Shown: one piece after another, positions 44,373 through 52,412 of the stretch
Position numbering within the stretch: the stretch's first letter is position 1
Layout of the letters: each line of letters starts with the position of its first letter
NCBI RefSeq assembly: GCF_007859715.1
Contig: NZ_SJPG01000001.1
Location: forward strand, 4,056,728 to 4,120,727
Direction of reading: 5' to 3'
Source of the DNA: Rubinisphaera italica
GTDB lineage: Bacteria > Planctomycetota > Planctomycetia > Planctomycetales > Planctomycetaceae
DNA length: 64,000 nucleotides
Notes under the pieces: model-generated
Database searches by the model: none
The model's input: only the letters and a program-made list of their open reading frames with translations
What the model was told of the DNA's origin: nothing
Translations under genes and position numbers: made by a program

Positions 44373-44949
44373 AATCGTTCCCCTGTCCCTAGGTCGTGAG
44401 CTAAAACGCTCCTGTTGCTGTCTGCCTCATGCAAACATCCTGTCGCATTTTCCTGCAGACAATCGTCAATTTCCGACGTCATCGGAGCGGTAGGATATAT
44501 TTTCCTGCCTTGTGATGCAATTCCTCTTTCTAAATGCTTATCCTCGATAGATGTAAGTCTCGTGAAAATAATGAATTAGAGCATTTCTAAATGCAGTGTG
44601 CCTTCGCACGGACGATTATTTCCCTAAATCGCTGCATTTGCTCAGTCAGAACGCGGAAAATTGATTATGGAAATGCTCCAGAGCATATTCAAAATCACCT
44701 GCAGCGTTCGGCAGGAGCAAACTCAGTGCTTTACGGTCATTTGGAGTCAAAGCGACTGCAGAAACCATTTGAAAATGGTCTAAGAGTTCGTGTAACAGCA
44801 ATGCCTCAAATTCATCAGCATGTTTTGTGTATCGATTTTCATGATTCCTAAACCTCTTGGCGTCTTGGTGGTTCATTAATCACAAACATAAAGTAGGTTG
44901 AGGAGAGATCCTCACTGGTTAGATCTGCGGTTCAAAACATCACAACCAT
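44373..44949. other. Gap with family Q repeat and dispersed fragments
   Basis: 577 nt without a gene. It contains the family Q copy at 44682-44783 and a phrase near 44848-44879 (CTCTTGGCGTCTTGGTGG) with the look of a dispersed repeat. The small open frame over the Q repeat reads LQRSAGAN but is judged not to be a gene. Confidence 0.5.
44682..44783 (+). repeat. Family Q dispersed repeat, copy 2
   Basis: The partner of the minus-strand copy at 30438-30539. It shares GCATATTCAAAAT, CCTGCAGCGTTC, GGCAGGAGCAAAC and CCATTTGAAAATGGTCTAA at matching spacing. Confidence 0.75.
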
Positions 44950-46674
44950 TTATTTGCGATTCGTAATCCACATTGTTTGGTAGGGTTCCAGAGTCACAAT
45001 TCCGGTTCGATTTTGCAGGCTTTTCTCTGAGAGCAGGTCGACCCAGTTATCGGTCGAGATCAGGTTCAATTGAGACAACTGAAGTTTATGTTTTTTTGAG
45101 GTGAGATTATTCACGCAGAAAATACTCTGCTGACGATTCACACTTTGCCGCCAGAATGCGAAAAAGTGGGAATTGAGGTGCAGTGTGAACTGGGTAGCGT
45201 TAGGCGAGAAGGCAGGTTGCTGCCCGCGGATTTTCATGCGGCGGAGGATTTCGTGAAAGACATTGGCACGGGACGAAGAGGGATTATCGAGTTCAGCGGA
45301 GATTTCGTCGTAGTTGAGCTGCTTGCGATTGATGGAACGAAAACGTCCGGTATGTTCGACACCTTTAGCATCATTGGGCGTTGCGAGCAGACTATGAATG
45401 TAGAAAGCCGGAATCCCTTCGAGGGACATCATGATCGTCTGTGAGCAGAGAAAACGCGGAATGTGATAGTCATCTGGTCCTTGAATCGTCGCTTTGAGAG
45501 CATCAAACAGTGTGACATTAATTTCATAGACCTTTTCACTGCCATCGGAAAGTTTGCGGGTTGAGCAGAGTCCGCCGGCATTACGAATCGACTCGATCAT
45601 CTCGGCCTGCTCGGGTTCCGAAATTAAACCCTCAGCCGGACGCATGCCGATGCCATCGTGGGACGCGGTAAAATTCAGATACGTGCATCCGACTGGAGCC
45701 GGGGGCATGCTCATCAACCAGGTTTTCAGGTGCTTCGATGTCCCCGCCAAAAGAGCGTGCAGAAGCAGAGGAGCCAGGCTGAAATTGTAAATCATGTGGG
45801 CTTCGTTGGTGTTGCCGAAGTAAGTCAGATTTTCATGATTGGGGACATTCGTTTCGGTAATCAGTATTGTGCCGGGAGCATAAATATCGAGCAGTGTCCG
45901 TAACAGACGAACCATTTCGTGCGTTTCGGGCAGGTGAATACAGGTGGTGCCAATTTCTTTCCACAAATAGCCGATGGCATCGAGCCGAATGATTTGGACC
46001 CCTTCTTCGAGATATCTGCGAATGATTCGCAGGAACTCGTACAGGACTTCCGGGTTGCGAAAATTGAGATCGATCTGATCGTGACTGAAGGTGCACCAGA
46101 CCGACTTCGGACCGTCAGGCGTTTCGACATGTCTGAGCAAGGGTGAAGCCCGTGGACGCACGACCTCTGTCAGGTCTTCTCCCTCTTCGACTTCAATGAA
46201 ATAGTCTTTGCCCGGAGATTTTCCAGCGAGATAATTCTGAAACCATTCGCTTTCGGCCGAGGTGTGATTGATAACCAGATCGGCCATCAGTCGATGCTCT
46301 TTGCCGATCTCTGCGACATCTTCCCAGTCCCCCAGTTTGGGATTAATTTTCAGATAGTCGATGACGGAAAACCCATCATCAGAACTGAACGGCGAGAATG
46401 GAAGAATGTGGACAGAGGAAATCGTTTCCCCGACTTTTTCATTCAAAAATCGCTGCAAAGTCTCCAGCGGACGCTCCCCTTCATGCAGAAGAGTATCTCC
46501 GTAAGTGATTAACAGAGCATCCTGCTCACTCCAGATCTCCTTGAGAGAAACAGGCTTTTCGTAGTCTGCAAAAATTGCAGCAATCTGATCCACCAGTTGG
46601 AGATGATTTTCCTGAGGATAAAGAAACTGCAGATGATACTGGATGGACTCTTGAAGATTTGAAGATTCAGGCAT
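44950..46674 (-). CDS. GH13 sugar phosphorylase (sucrose/glucosylglycerate phosphorylase type)
   Basis: 574-residue enzyme of the GH13_18 group, which cleaves a glucoside with phosphate to give glucose-1-phosphate. The catalytic residues are D232 (IIRLDAIGYLWK, nucleophile), E274 (ILITETNVPN, acid/base) and D340 (NFTASHDGIG). The HILPFSPFSSDDGFSVIDY segment is typical of this subgroup and contrasts with amylases. It could act on sucrose or on glucosylglycerate/glucosylglycerol, which are compatible solutes. The acceptor loop cannot be assigned by eye. No transporter or kinase is beside it, though a GH32-like enzyme lies at 57888. Confidence 0.9.
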   Translation of the reverse strand: MPESSNLQESIQYHLQFLYPQENHLQLVDQIAAIFADYEKPVSLKEIWSEQDALLITYGDTLLHEGERPLETLQRFLNEKVGETISSVHILPFSPFSSDDGFSVIDYLKINPKLGDWEDVAEIGKEHRLMADLVINHTSAESEWFQNYLAGKSPGKDYFIEVEEGEDLTEVVRPRASPLLRHVETPDGPKSVWCTFSHDQIDLNFRNPEVLYEFLRIIRRYLEEGVQIIRLDAIGYLWKEIGTTCIHLPETHEMVRLLRTLLDIYAPGTILITETNVPNHENLTYFGNTNEAHMIYNFSLAPLLLHALLAGTSKHLKTWLMSMPPAPVGCTYLNFTASHDGIGMRPAEGLISEPEQAEMIESIRNAGGLCSTRKLSDGSEKVYEINVTLFDALKATIQGPDDYHIPRFLCSQTIMMSLEGIPAFYIHSLLATPNDAKGVEHTGRFRSINRKQLNYDEISAELDNPSSSRANVFHEILRRMKIRGQQPAFSPNATQFTLHLNSHFFAFWRQSVNRQQSIFCVNNLTSKKHKLQLSQLNLISTDNWVDLLSEKSLQNRTGIVTLEPYQTMWITNRK

Positions 46675-46929
46675 TATATGGTCGTGCTATATTTAGGAAC
46701 TTTTATGGCAGAATAAGCTTGGCTGATGGATACGCAGAACAGACGCAGATTTTATACCATTGTTACAGATTCTGACACGTTAATAATTGTCCTAAAAAAT
46801 TCGAGTCTGAATGCAGGCTGTTATCGTGTCCAGTTAGTCACGAGTAGAAATTATTCTCAAAAACTTCGGTTGAATACTCTTGCAGAATCGCTCAGAGAAG
46901 TAGCTCGACTGCTGCGAAAATATCCCACT

Positions 46930-47859
46930 TCATTCAGAAGTCCCCGCTTCCGGAGCCGCTACGCTTTTCTCCTGAGCATCATCAATCCCCTCCTCAATCA
47001 TCTCTTTAGAGTCTTTCTGATCATTGCCTTCCGGTTCCGGTTCCGTTCCTTTTTCGGCGATGTAAACGAGATCGGCAATGACAGCGAAGTGATCGGAGCC
47101 GGGCATTTTTGCGCGATCCAGCGACTCCAGATGAAATCCGTTGGAGACGAAGACATGATCAAGCGGATACCGCAGAAGTGGGTATTCAGAGTGAAAGGTA
47201 TTCAGCATTCGACGGCCTATGCGAGGGTCTTTCAGCCCACTGACGCGCTTAAATAATCGCGTTGTATGCGACCAGGCGACATCGTTAAAATCGCCAGTGA
47301 CGATCCAGGAATCCTGCTGATTTTCAGAAACGGTTTTTGCAATCAGCATCAGCTCGGCATCTCGAACCACATGAGAATGCAGCTTCAATTCGCGATCCAG
47401 ATTCGTCAACTCATCCATCCAAGGCTGATCGGTTTCAATCGTCAGTAAAATATCGGGATCAAATTCATTCAATTTTTCGACTACAGCTGTTTTCTCCTCA
47501 TTCCCAATTTCCAGATTCGCAATGACAATCCGAAACGATGGATTACCCTCTGGAATCTCTGTAATTCCGGGAACCTCTTCGGACCAGATCATGGTATAGG
47601 GCAAAATGAAGGAAATCTGCCAGAGCCCTGTGATGCCAATCAAAACAAACAGGGCTGTATCTATTGTTTGCCATTTGGAGTAACAGCGGAGAATGCAGGT
47701 TATCAGCAGCACCAGCATGAGAAGTGCCAGAAGTTGAACGCGCGGAAAATCGCAAATCCTCACCCACCACGCGCCCACAGGCAGAAAAGGGAGTGCACTT
47801 AGAAAAATTATGCCCAGTGCCGCAATTCGAAGTGCCCAGATCGAAATTGTGATAGCCAT
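46930..47859 (-). CDS. Endonuclease/exonuclease/phosphatase-fold protein with internal deletion
   Basis: 309-residue membrane protein. Three hydrophobic segments at the N-terminus (about 5-92) precede a domain of the EEP superfamily: N115 (VIANLEIGNEE), E142 (LLTIETDQPW), GDFNDVAW at 189-196 and GSDHFAVIADL. In relatives, about 60-80 residues separate LKLHS from RDAELMLIA, including the conserved His of the active site; here they are joined as LKLHSHVVRDAEL (residues 158-170). The frame stays open. The catalytic histidine therefore seems missing, so activity is doubtful. The C-terminus is acidic and ends in a disordered tail. Confidence 0.8.
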   Translation of the reverse strand: MAITISIWALRIAALGIIFLSALPFLPVGAWWVRICDFPRVQLLALLMLVLLITCILRCYSKWQTIDTALFVLIGITGLWQISFILPYTMIWSEEVPGITEIPEGNPSFRIVIANLEIGNEEKTAVVEKLNEFDPDILLTIETDQPWMDELTNLDRELKLHSHVVRDAELMLIAKTVSENQQDSWIVTGDFNDVAWSHTTRLFKRVSGLKDPRIGRRMLNTFHSEYPLLRYPLDHVFVSNGFHLESLDRAKMPGSDHFAVIADLVYIAEKGTEPEPEGNDQKDSKEMIEEGIDDAQEKSVAAPEAGTSE

Positions 47860-48082
47860 GTGACGAGAACCTGCATGTAGAGTCGCAAATGAAATTCAGC
47901 AAATTTTTGTTCCTGAATCAATTATGATAGCAGATGTTCAAAAAATGCGACCTCTCGAAGTTCAACATTCGATGACTTATTGACGTGCTCTGCAGTGTGG
48001 TTATGCTGAAAGCAGGTCGAGTTCATCAAAATGATCATCTCGATGGATGACTACTGAGCAAACACGAAAAAAGCGTTTAATT

Positions 48083-48769
48083 ATGCCAATTGAAATCACT
48101 TACTTTGGACATTCTGCTTTCCAGCTGAAAACTTCGTCTCACACATTACTGATCGATCCGTTTCTCAATGACAACCCCCTCACAGACATGCTGGCTGAGG
48201 ATATGAAGCCAGATGTGATTCTATTGACGCATGGACATGGAGATCATGTCGGCGATACGGTCGAAATCGCACAACGGACGGAGGCTCTGGTCATTGCCAA
48301 TTTTGAAATTTCGAACTGGTTGACGAATCAGGGCGTGAAAAAGACTCATGGGATGCACATTGGAGGCGAACATGAATTCGAATTTGGCAAGATCAAATTG
48401 ACGATTGCCCATCATGGTTCTCAACTGCCCGATGGTTCCGATGGCGGCAACCCGGCTGGGATAATCGTGAAAGCGGAAGATCGAGTCATCTATTTCGCAG
48501 GAGATACCGGCCTGTTTTACGACATGACTTTGATTGCCGATGAGGGACTGGATGTGGCTGTTGTGCCCATCGGAGACAACTTCACGATGGGGCCTGCAGA
48601 TTCCATTCGAGCAGCCGAGTTTCTGAGGGCACCGACGGTGATTCCCTGTCATTACAACACCTGGCCTATTATTGAGCAGCATACGCAAGCCTGGTCGGAT
48701 GGAATTCTCAATCACACAGAGTCGGAACCGAAAGTGCTGCAACCGGGAGAGTCGTGGACAGTGAACTGA
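48083..48769 (+). CDS. UPF0173-type metal-dependent hydrolase
   Basis: 228-residue metallo-beta-lactamase-fold enzyme. The start at 48083 (MPIEITYFGHSAF) gives the usual UPF0173 length; an ATG at 48047 is in frame. Metal ligands are seen in HGHGDH (50-55), in IAHHG, in YFAGDTGLFYDM, and in PCHYNTWP. The substrate is unknown for the family, which is widespread. It is followed by an FmdB-like gene after 94 nt on the same strand. Confidence 0.9.
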   Translation: MPIEITYFGHSAFQLKTSSHTLLIDPFLNDNPLTDMLAEDMKPDVILLTHGHGDHVGDTVEIAQRTEALVIANFEISNWLTNQGVKKTHGMHIGGEHEFEFGKIKLTIAHHGSQLPDGSDGGNPAGIIVKAEDRVIYFAGDTGLFYDMTLIADEGLDVAVVPIGDNFTMGPADSIRAAEFLRAPTVIPCHYNTWPIIEQHTQAWSDGILNHTESEPKVLQPGESWTVN

Positions 48770-48863
48770 GAGATTTTTCATAAGCCTCTTCAAGTTGGCT
48801 TTCCTCTAGTGTAGAATTAAGAATCGACCTGATTCTAGTCTCATTTTATGTGTGAGTTCTTCA

Positions 48864-49160
48864 ATGCCCGTTTATCTCTACGAAGTCGTCCGCGAAGACA
48901 AACAACCTGGGGAACGATTTGAAGTCGTCCAGCGCATGGCTGAAGATCCGCTGACTGCTCATCCAGAAACGGGGGAACCGGTCCGTCGCGTCATTACTGC
49001 TCCCGCCATCGGCTCCCGCTGGATGGGCATGAACATGGAACGGAGCGTCAAAGACGATAAAAAACTCAACGACCTCGGCTTTACCAAGTACGAGAAATCC
49101 GGGGACGGAAAATACGTCAAAAAATTTGGTCAAGGACCAAACCTGATTTCCAAAGACTAA
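48864..49160 (+). CDS. FmdB-like small protein without zinc cysteines
   Basis: 98-residue protein, start at the ATG 48864 (a GTG at 48852 is in frame). The N-terminal half MPVYLYEVVREDKQPGERFE, then GEPVRRVITAPAIG, has the layout of the FmdB/CxxC zinc-ribbon family (MPxYEYxC...CG...FE...RVxSAP). All zinc cysteines are absent; the protein has no cysteine. The C-terminal half is charged (KYEKSGDGKYVKKFGQG). It may be a structural relative that no longer binds metal. Its function is unknown. Confidence 0.7.
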   Translation: MPVYLYEVVREDKQPGERFEVVQRMAEDPLTAHPETGEPVRRVITAPAIGSRWMGMNMERSVKDDKKLNDLGFTKYEKSGDGKYVKKFGQGPNLISKD

Positions 49161-49175
49161 TCACTTGGATGGTGA

Positions 49176-49208
49176 GTGGCTGGGGTCGAAGCGCAGCGGA
49201 GCCCCCAG
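49176..49208 (+). repeat. Family D repeat
   Basis: GTGGCTGGGGTCGAAGCGC followed by AGCGGAGCCCCCAG, between the FmdB-like gene and the convergent ABC ATPase gene. Relatives lie at 11039-11072 and, inverted, at 13751-13785. Confidence 0.75.
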
Positions 49209-49230
49209 AATCGCTGATCAATATTGAAGG

Positions 49231-49998
49231 TCACTGCTTTTTCCGCAAGCGATGCTTGATCTCCGCCACCAGCGAAACATATTCAGACGATTCCCTCAAC
49301 GCCTCATTCCTTGTCGTCCAGGGAATTGTGACCTCTTCCACAATCTGGCCCGGATGAGCAGACATCAATTTGACTTTCTGGCTCAGAAAAACCGCCTCTC
49401 CTAAATGATGCGTCACGAGGACGGTCGCAAAACCAAATTCCTGCTGCCAGCCGATCAGTTCGTCGTTGAGTTGTTCCCGCAAAAAATCATCGACCGCAGC
49501 AAAGGGCTCATCCAGCAAAAGCAATTCGGGATCCAGCACCAGAGAACGGGCGACAGCGACGCGCATTTTCATGCCGCCAGAAAGTTGTGTCGGATACTTT
49601 TCGTAATCAGCCGGGGAGATGCCCGTTTTGTTGAGCAGCCATTCAATTTTCTCTCGATTGACAGGTTGATTCACCAGTTCGAAGGGGATGGCCATATTAC
49701 TCAGCACGGTTCGCCAGGGAAGCAGCCGGGCATCTTGAAAGACCATTGCGATTCGACCCGGATTGGCGATTTCCGGCTGATGTAAAATTCGCTGGCCTGC
49801 ATTCTCAGGCAGCAACCCTGCAATCACACGTAACAACGTCGACTTTCCACAACCTGAGGGGCCGACAATTCCAAACGATTCTCCTGCGGAAATGCTCAGA
49901 TCAATTCCCTGCAGCGTATTCGCGGCATTGTTCTTGAAGCGAACATCAATACCACGGAGTTCGAGCAGTAATTTCGATCCGCCAGCTTCATCCGTCAT
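49231..49998 (-). CDS. ABC transporter ATP-binding protein, NitT/TauT type
   Basis: 255-residue ATPase. Walker A is GPSGCGKST, the signature LSGGMKMRVAVARSL, Walker B LLLLDEPFAAVDDFLRE, and the switch histidine lies in VLVTHHLGEAVFLSQKV. The FAAVDDFLRE and VFQDARLLPWRTVLSNM segments are typical of SsuB/TauB/NrtD-type ATPases importing sulfonates, nitrate or other small organics. No permease or binding-protein gene is in view. Its ATG overlaps the pepT stop by 4 nt, so it is the last gene of a three-gene operon (RNase Z-like, pepT, ATPase). The transported solute is unknown. Confidence 0.9.
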   Translation of the reverse strand: MTDEAGGSKLLLELRGIDVRFKNNAANTLQGIDLSISAGESFGIVGPSGCGKSTLLRVIAGLLPENAGQRILHQPEIANPGRIAMVFQDARLLPWRTVLSNMAIPFELVNQPVNREKIEWLLNKTGISPADYEKYPTQLSGGMKMRVAVARSLVLDPELLLLDEPFAAVDDFLREQLNDELIGWQQEFGFATVLVTHHLGEAVFLSQKVKLMSAHPGQIVEEVTIPWTTRNEALRESSEYVSLVAEIKHRLRKKQ

Positions 49999-51233
49999 GA
50001 GAGTCGTTCCTGCCCCCAGCGACGAGCCAGTTCGACGAGGACCATCTTAGCCGACTCCATTTCGATTTCACTGGTCCACTCCAGCGGACTGTGGGGGTTA
50101 TGTTGTCCGGACGACAAATTCGGCGTCGGCAAACCAGCTGCTGTCATCAGAGAACCGTCGGTTCCGCCGCGAATGATATCCTGATGCGGTTCCAGACCGG
50201 CTGCAGCCGTTGCTTCAATGGCAAACGGCAATGCTCGTGGTTCTTTCTCAAGACCATCTCGCATGTTGCGATACTGTTCTTTGATCTGCACTTCGATTTC
50301 CGCTTTGGGGTATTCGCAGCGAAGGGATTCCGCAATCGATTCGAGCAGTTTCGCCTGAGCGTGAAGATTCTCAGTTTCGAAATCTCGCAAGATAATGCGA
50401 GCAGAGGCTTCGGCTACGCCTCCCGAAATGTGATACGGATGCATGAAACCCTCACGATCATCCGTTGTTTCCGGGCTGAGTGTCAGCTGAGGTATCCGAT
50501 CAATAAAGGCAGACAGGATGCGAATCGCATTCACCATCGCCCCTTTTCCCACAGAAGGATGCGTATTGATGCCTCTAACAATGATTGTCGCCTGATCTGC
50601 AGAAAATGTTTCGGAGTCGATTCGACCACGCCCATCGCTATCGAGCGTGTAGGCGCACACTGAGCCAAGAGCGTCGAAATCCATATTCTCAATCCCACGG
50701 CCGATCTCCTCATCGACTGTAAAGCAGACTCGAACAGGCCCGTGCGGAATCTCAGGATGCTCAATCAGATATTCGACAGCCGCCATGATGACCGCAATTC
50801 CCGATTTATCATCTGCACCAAGCAAAGTCGTTCCATCGGTCGTGATGATCGATTCCCCAACCAGTTGCGACAACTCGGGATTCTCACTTACTTTCAGGAT
50901 TTTGGACGGATCGCCCGGCAGCACGATGTCCTCGCCATCGTACTCTTCATGCACAATTGGATTGACATTCGTGCCGGAATACTCGGGAGACGTATCGACA
51001 TGAGCAACCCAGGCAATCGTCGGGACTTTCTCAGAAATGTTACTTGGCAATGTCGCCAGCACGATACCATGAGGACTGAGCGAAACATCCTTCAGGCCAA
51101 GTTCCCGGCACTCCTGCTCCAGCAATCGGGACAGATCCAATTGCTTTTCGGTACTCGGCGCAGAAGGAGAAGTTTCATCCGACTGAGTATCGATACAAAC
51201 GTAAGTCAGAAAACGTTCCAGAAGTGTCGGCAT
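49995..51233 (-). CDS. pepT: Peptidase T (tripeptidase)
   Basis: 412-residue M20-family aminopeptidase releasing the N-terminal residue from tripeptides. Zinc ligands and catalytic residues are visible as H78-x-D80 (VAHVDTS), TLLGADDKSG, TVDEEIGRG, YTLDSDGRG, and NLSSGQHNPHSPLEW. The DRE/HPYHISGG segment marks the dimerisation domain. It starts 17 nt after the RNase Z-like stop and overlaps the ABC ATPase start. It is cytoplasmic. The POT transporter elsewhere in the window could supply the peptides, though no regulation is seen. Confidence 0.95.
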   Translation of the reverse strand: MPTLLERFLTYVCIDTQSDETSPSAPSTEKQLDLSRLLEQECRELGLKDVSLSPHGIVLATLPSNISEKVPTIAWVAHVDTSPEYSGTNVNPIVHEEYDGEDIVLPGDPSKILKVSENPELSQLVGESIITTDGTTLLGADDKSGIAVIMAAVEYLIEHPEIPHGPVRVCFTVDEEIGRGIENMDFDALGSVCAYTLDSDGRGRIDSETFSADQATIIVRGINTHPSVGKGAMVNAIRILSAFIDRIPQLTLSPETTDDREGFMHPYHISGGVAEASARIILRDFETENLHAQAKLLESIAESLRCEYPKAEIEVQIKEQYRNMRDGLEKEPRALPFAIEATAAAGLEPHQDIIRGGTDGSLMTAAGLPTPNLSSGQHNPHSPLEWTSEIEMESAKMVLVELARRWGQERLS

Positions 51234-51250
51234 AATTAATTCCGTAAGTG

Positions 51251-52135
51251 TTAAATCCAGAGAATGACACGATCTTTGATGGAGTCGGGCAACTTTTTCA
51301 TAACGGCTTTTTTCAGATGCGATGTGTGATATCGCGTGCTGAAGTGGCAGAGGATAATCATCTCATTATTGAACTTCTCTGCTCGATCGATAATGTCATC
51401 CAGGTGCGTATGACCGAATTTGTGAATCTTCGATTTACGATGTTCGGGGCGGAAGAACGTCATTTCCGTGATCAGGATTTTTGCATTGTAAACATCTTCG
51501 CAATTATCGAGACCGACAGGAGCCGTGTCCCCCATGTACGCAACCAAGGGATATCGAGTTTCGTGCGTAACATCGGTTCCCGACATGCGAATGTCGCGAA
51601 TTTCATCGCCAGCCAGCCCCTGATACTCTGGTTTCAATTTTCTGCGGCGGTCCCAAATGATGTAGCCGACTGAAGGCACCGTATGCTTCGTCTGCACGAC
51701 GGTGGCAACATGCTCGCGGCTCAGTTCGATTTCATCGCCCGCCTGGACACCAATCAAATTGCAAAGCATCCGACCACGATCCAGCTTTTGCCAGGCTCGC
51801 AGAAGGCGCTCGGTATCTTCCTGTACTTCGGCGGGAACATAAATGGTCGGAGGCTCCATTTTCATCATGCGGCGCCGGGCAACAAACGGAGGCAGAGCCG
51901 CCATGTGATCCAAATGAGCATGAGAAATGAAGTAAGTCGGCGTCCCCATAAACGACCACGGACTGCCACCCAGATCGAATCCGATTTTCAGCTCGGGAAT
52001 CCGCCAGTAACTTTGCACCGCTGCCCGCGAATAACCCTCGACGGTCATACCCGCATGCGTGACCGTACGAAGTGGAAGATTATTGACAACCGTTTCCAGT
52101 TCGGTCATGTCATCAAGAGCGGGATTTTCGTCCAT
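51251..52135 (-). CDS. RNase Z-like metallo-beta-lactamase-fold hydrolase
   Basis: 294-residue enzyme with the H72-x-H74-x-D76-H77 motif in [15 protein letters not shown]. Further metal ligands fall in [22 protein letters not shown] and ILCHFSTRY. The layout, with an FxDLGGSPW start and no exosite arm of classical RNase Z, is that of the RNase Z-like MBL group. Whether it processes tRNA 3' ends is not shown. It is the first gene of the pepT operon. The start is the ATG at 52135. Confidence 0.85.
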   Translation of the reverse strand: MDENPALDDMTELETVVNNLPLRTVTHAGMTVEGYSRAAVQSYWRIPELKIGFDLGGSPWSFMGTPTYFISHAHLDHMAALPPFVARRRMMKMEPPTIYVPAEVQEDTERLLRAWQKLDRGRMLCNLIGVQAGDEIELSREHVATVVQTKHTVPSVGYIIWDRRRKLKPEYQGLAGDEIRDIRMSGTDVTHETRYPLVAYMGDTAPVGLDNCEDVYNAKILITEMTFFRPEHRKSKIHKFGHTHLDDIIDRAEKFNNEMIILCHFSTRYHTSHLKKAVMKKLPDSIKDRVILWI

Positions 52136-52191
52136 GGGAGTGACTTGAGTTGATGTATCGGTTCCGCAGAGCGGGCCAGAAATATTTTGAT

Positions 52192-52303
52192 AGGCGAGCC
52201 GAGTCAGTCATGACTCGGGTAGGTGGATTAATCAATAACATTTTTCAGGACGACCGCACAATAATCGTGAAAAAACCCGAGTCATGACTGACTCGGCTCG
52301 CCT
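52192..52303. repeat. Family C inverted repeat
   Basis: Perfect 29-nt arms (52192-52220 and 52275-52303) with the core GCCGAGTCAGTCATGACTC. Each arm itself contains a palindrome (GAGTCAGTCATGACTC). It lies between the RND gene stop and the start of the RNase Z-like gene. A decayed relative (CGAGTCATGATTGACCCGG) is at 21952-21970. Confidence 0.9.
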
Positions 52304-52412
52304 GAAAATGCCCTGGAATCTACCCAGTGAATATCACTACTTTACGGAGAGGCTGACTCGTCGGCAACCGATTGCAGTTTGAACAGTCCAATCCATTTCG
52401 TCAAAGGCCCAG

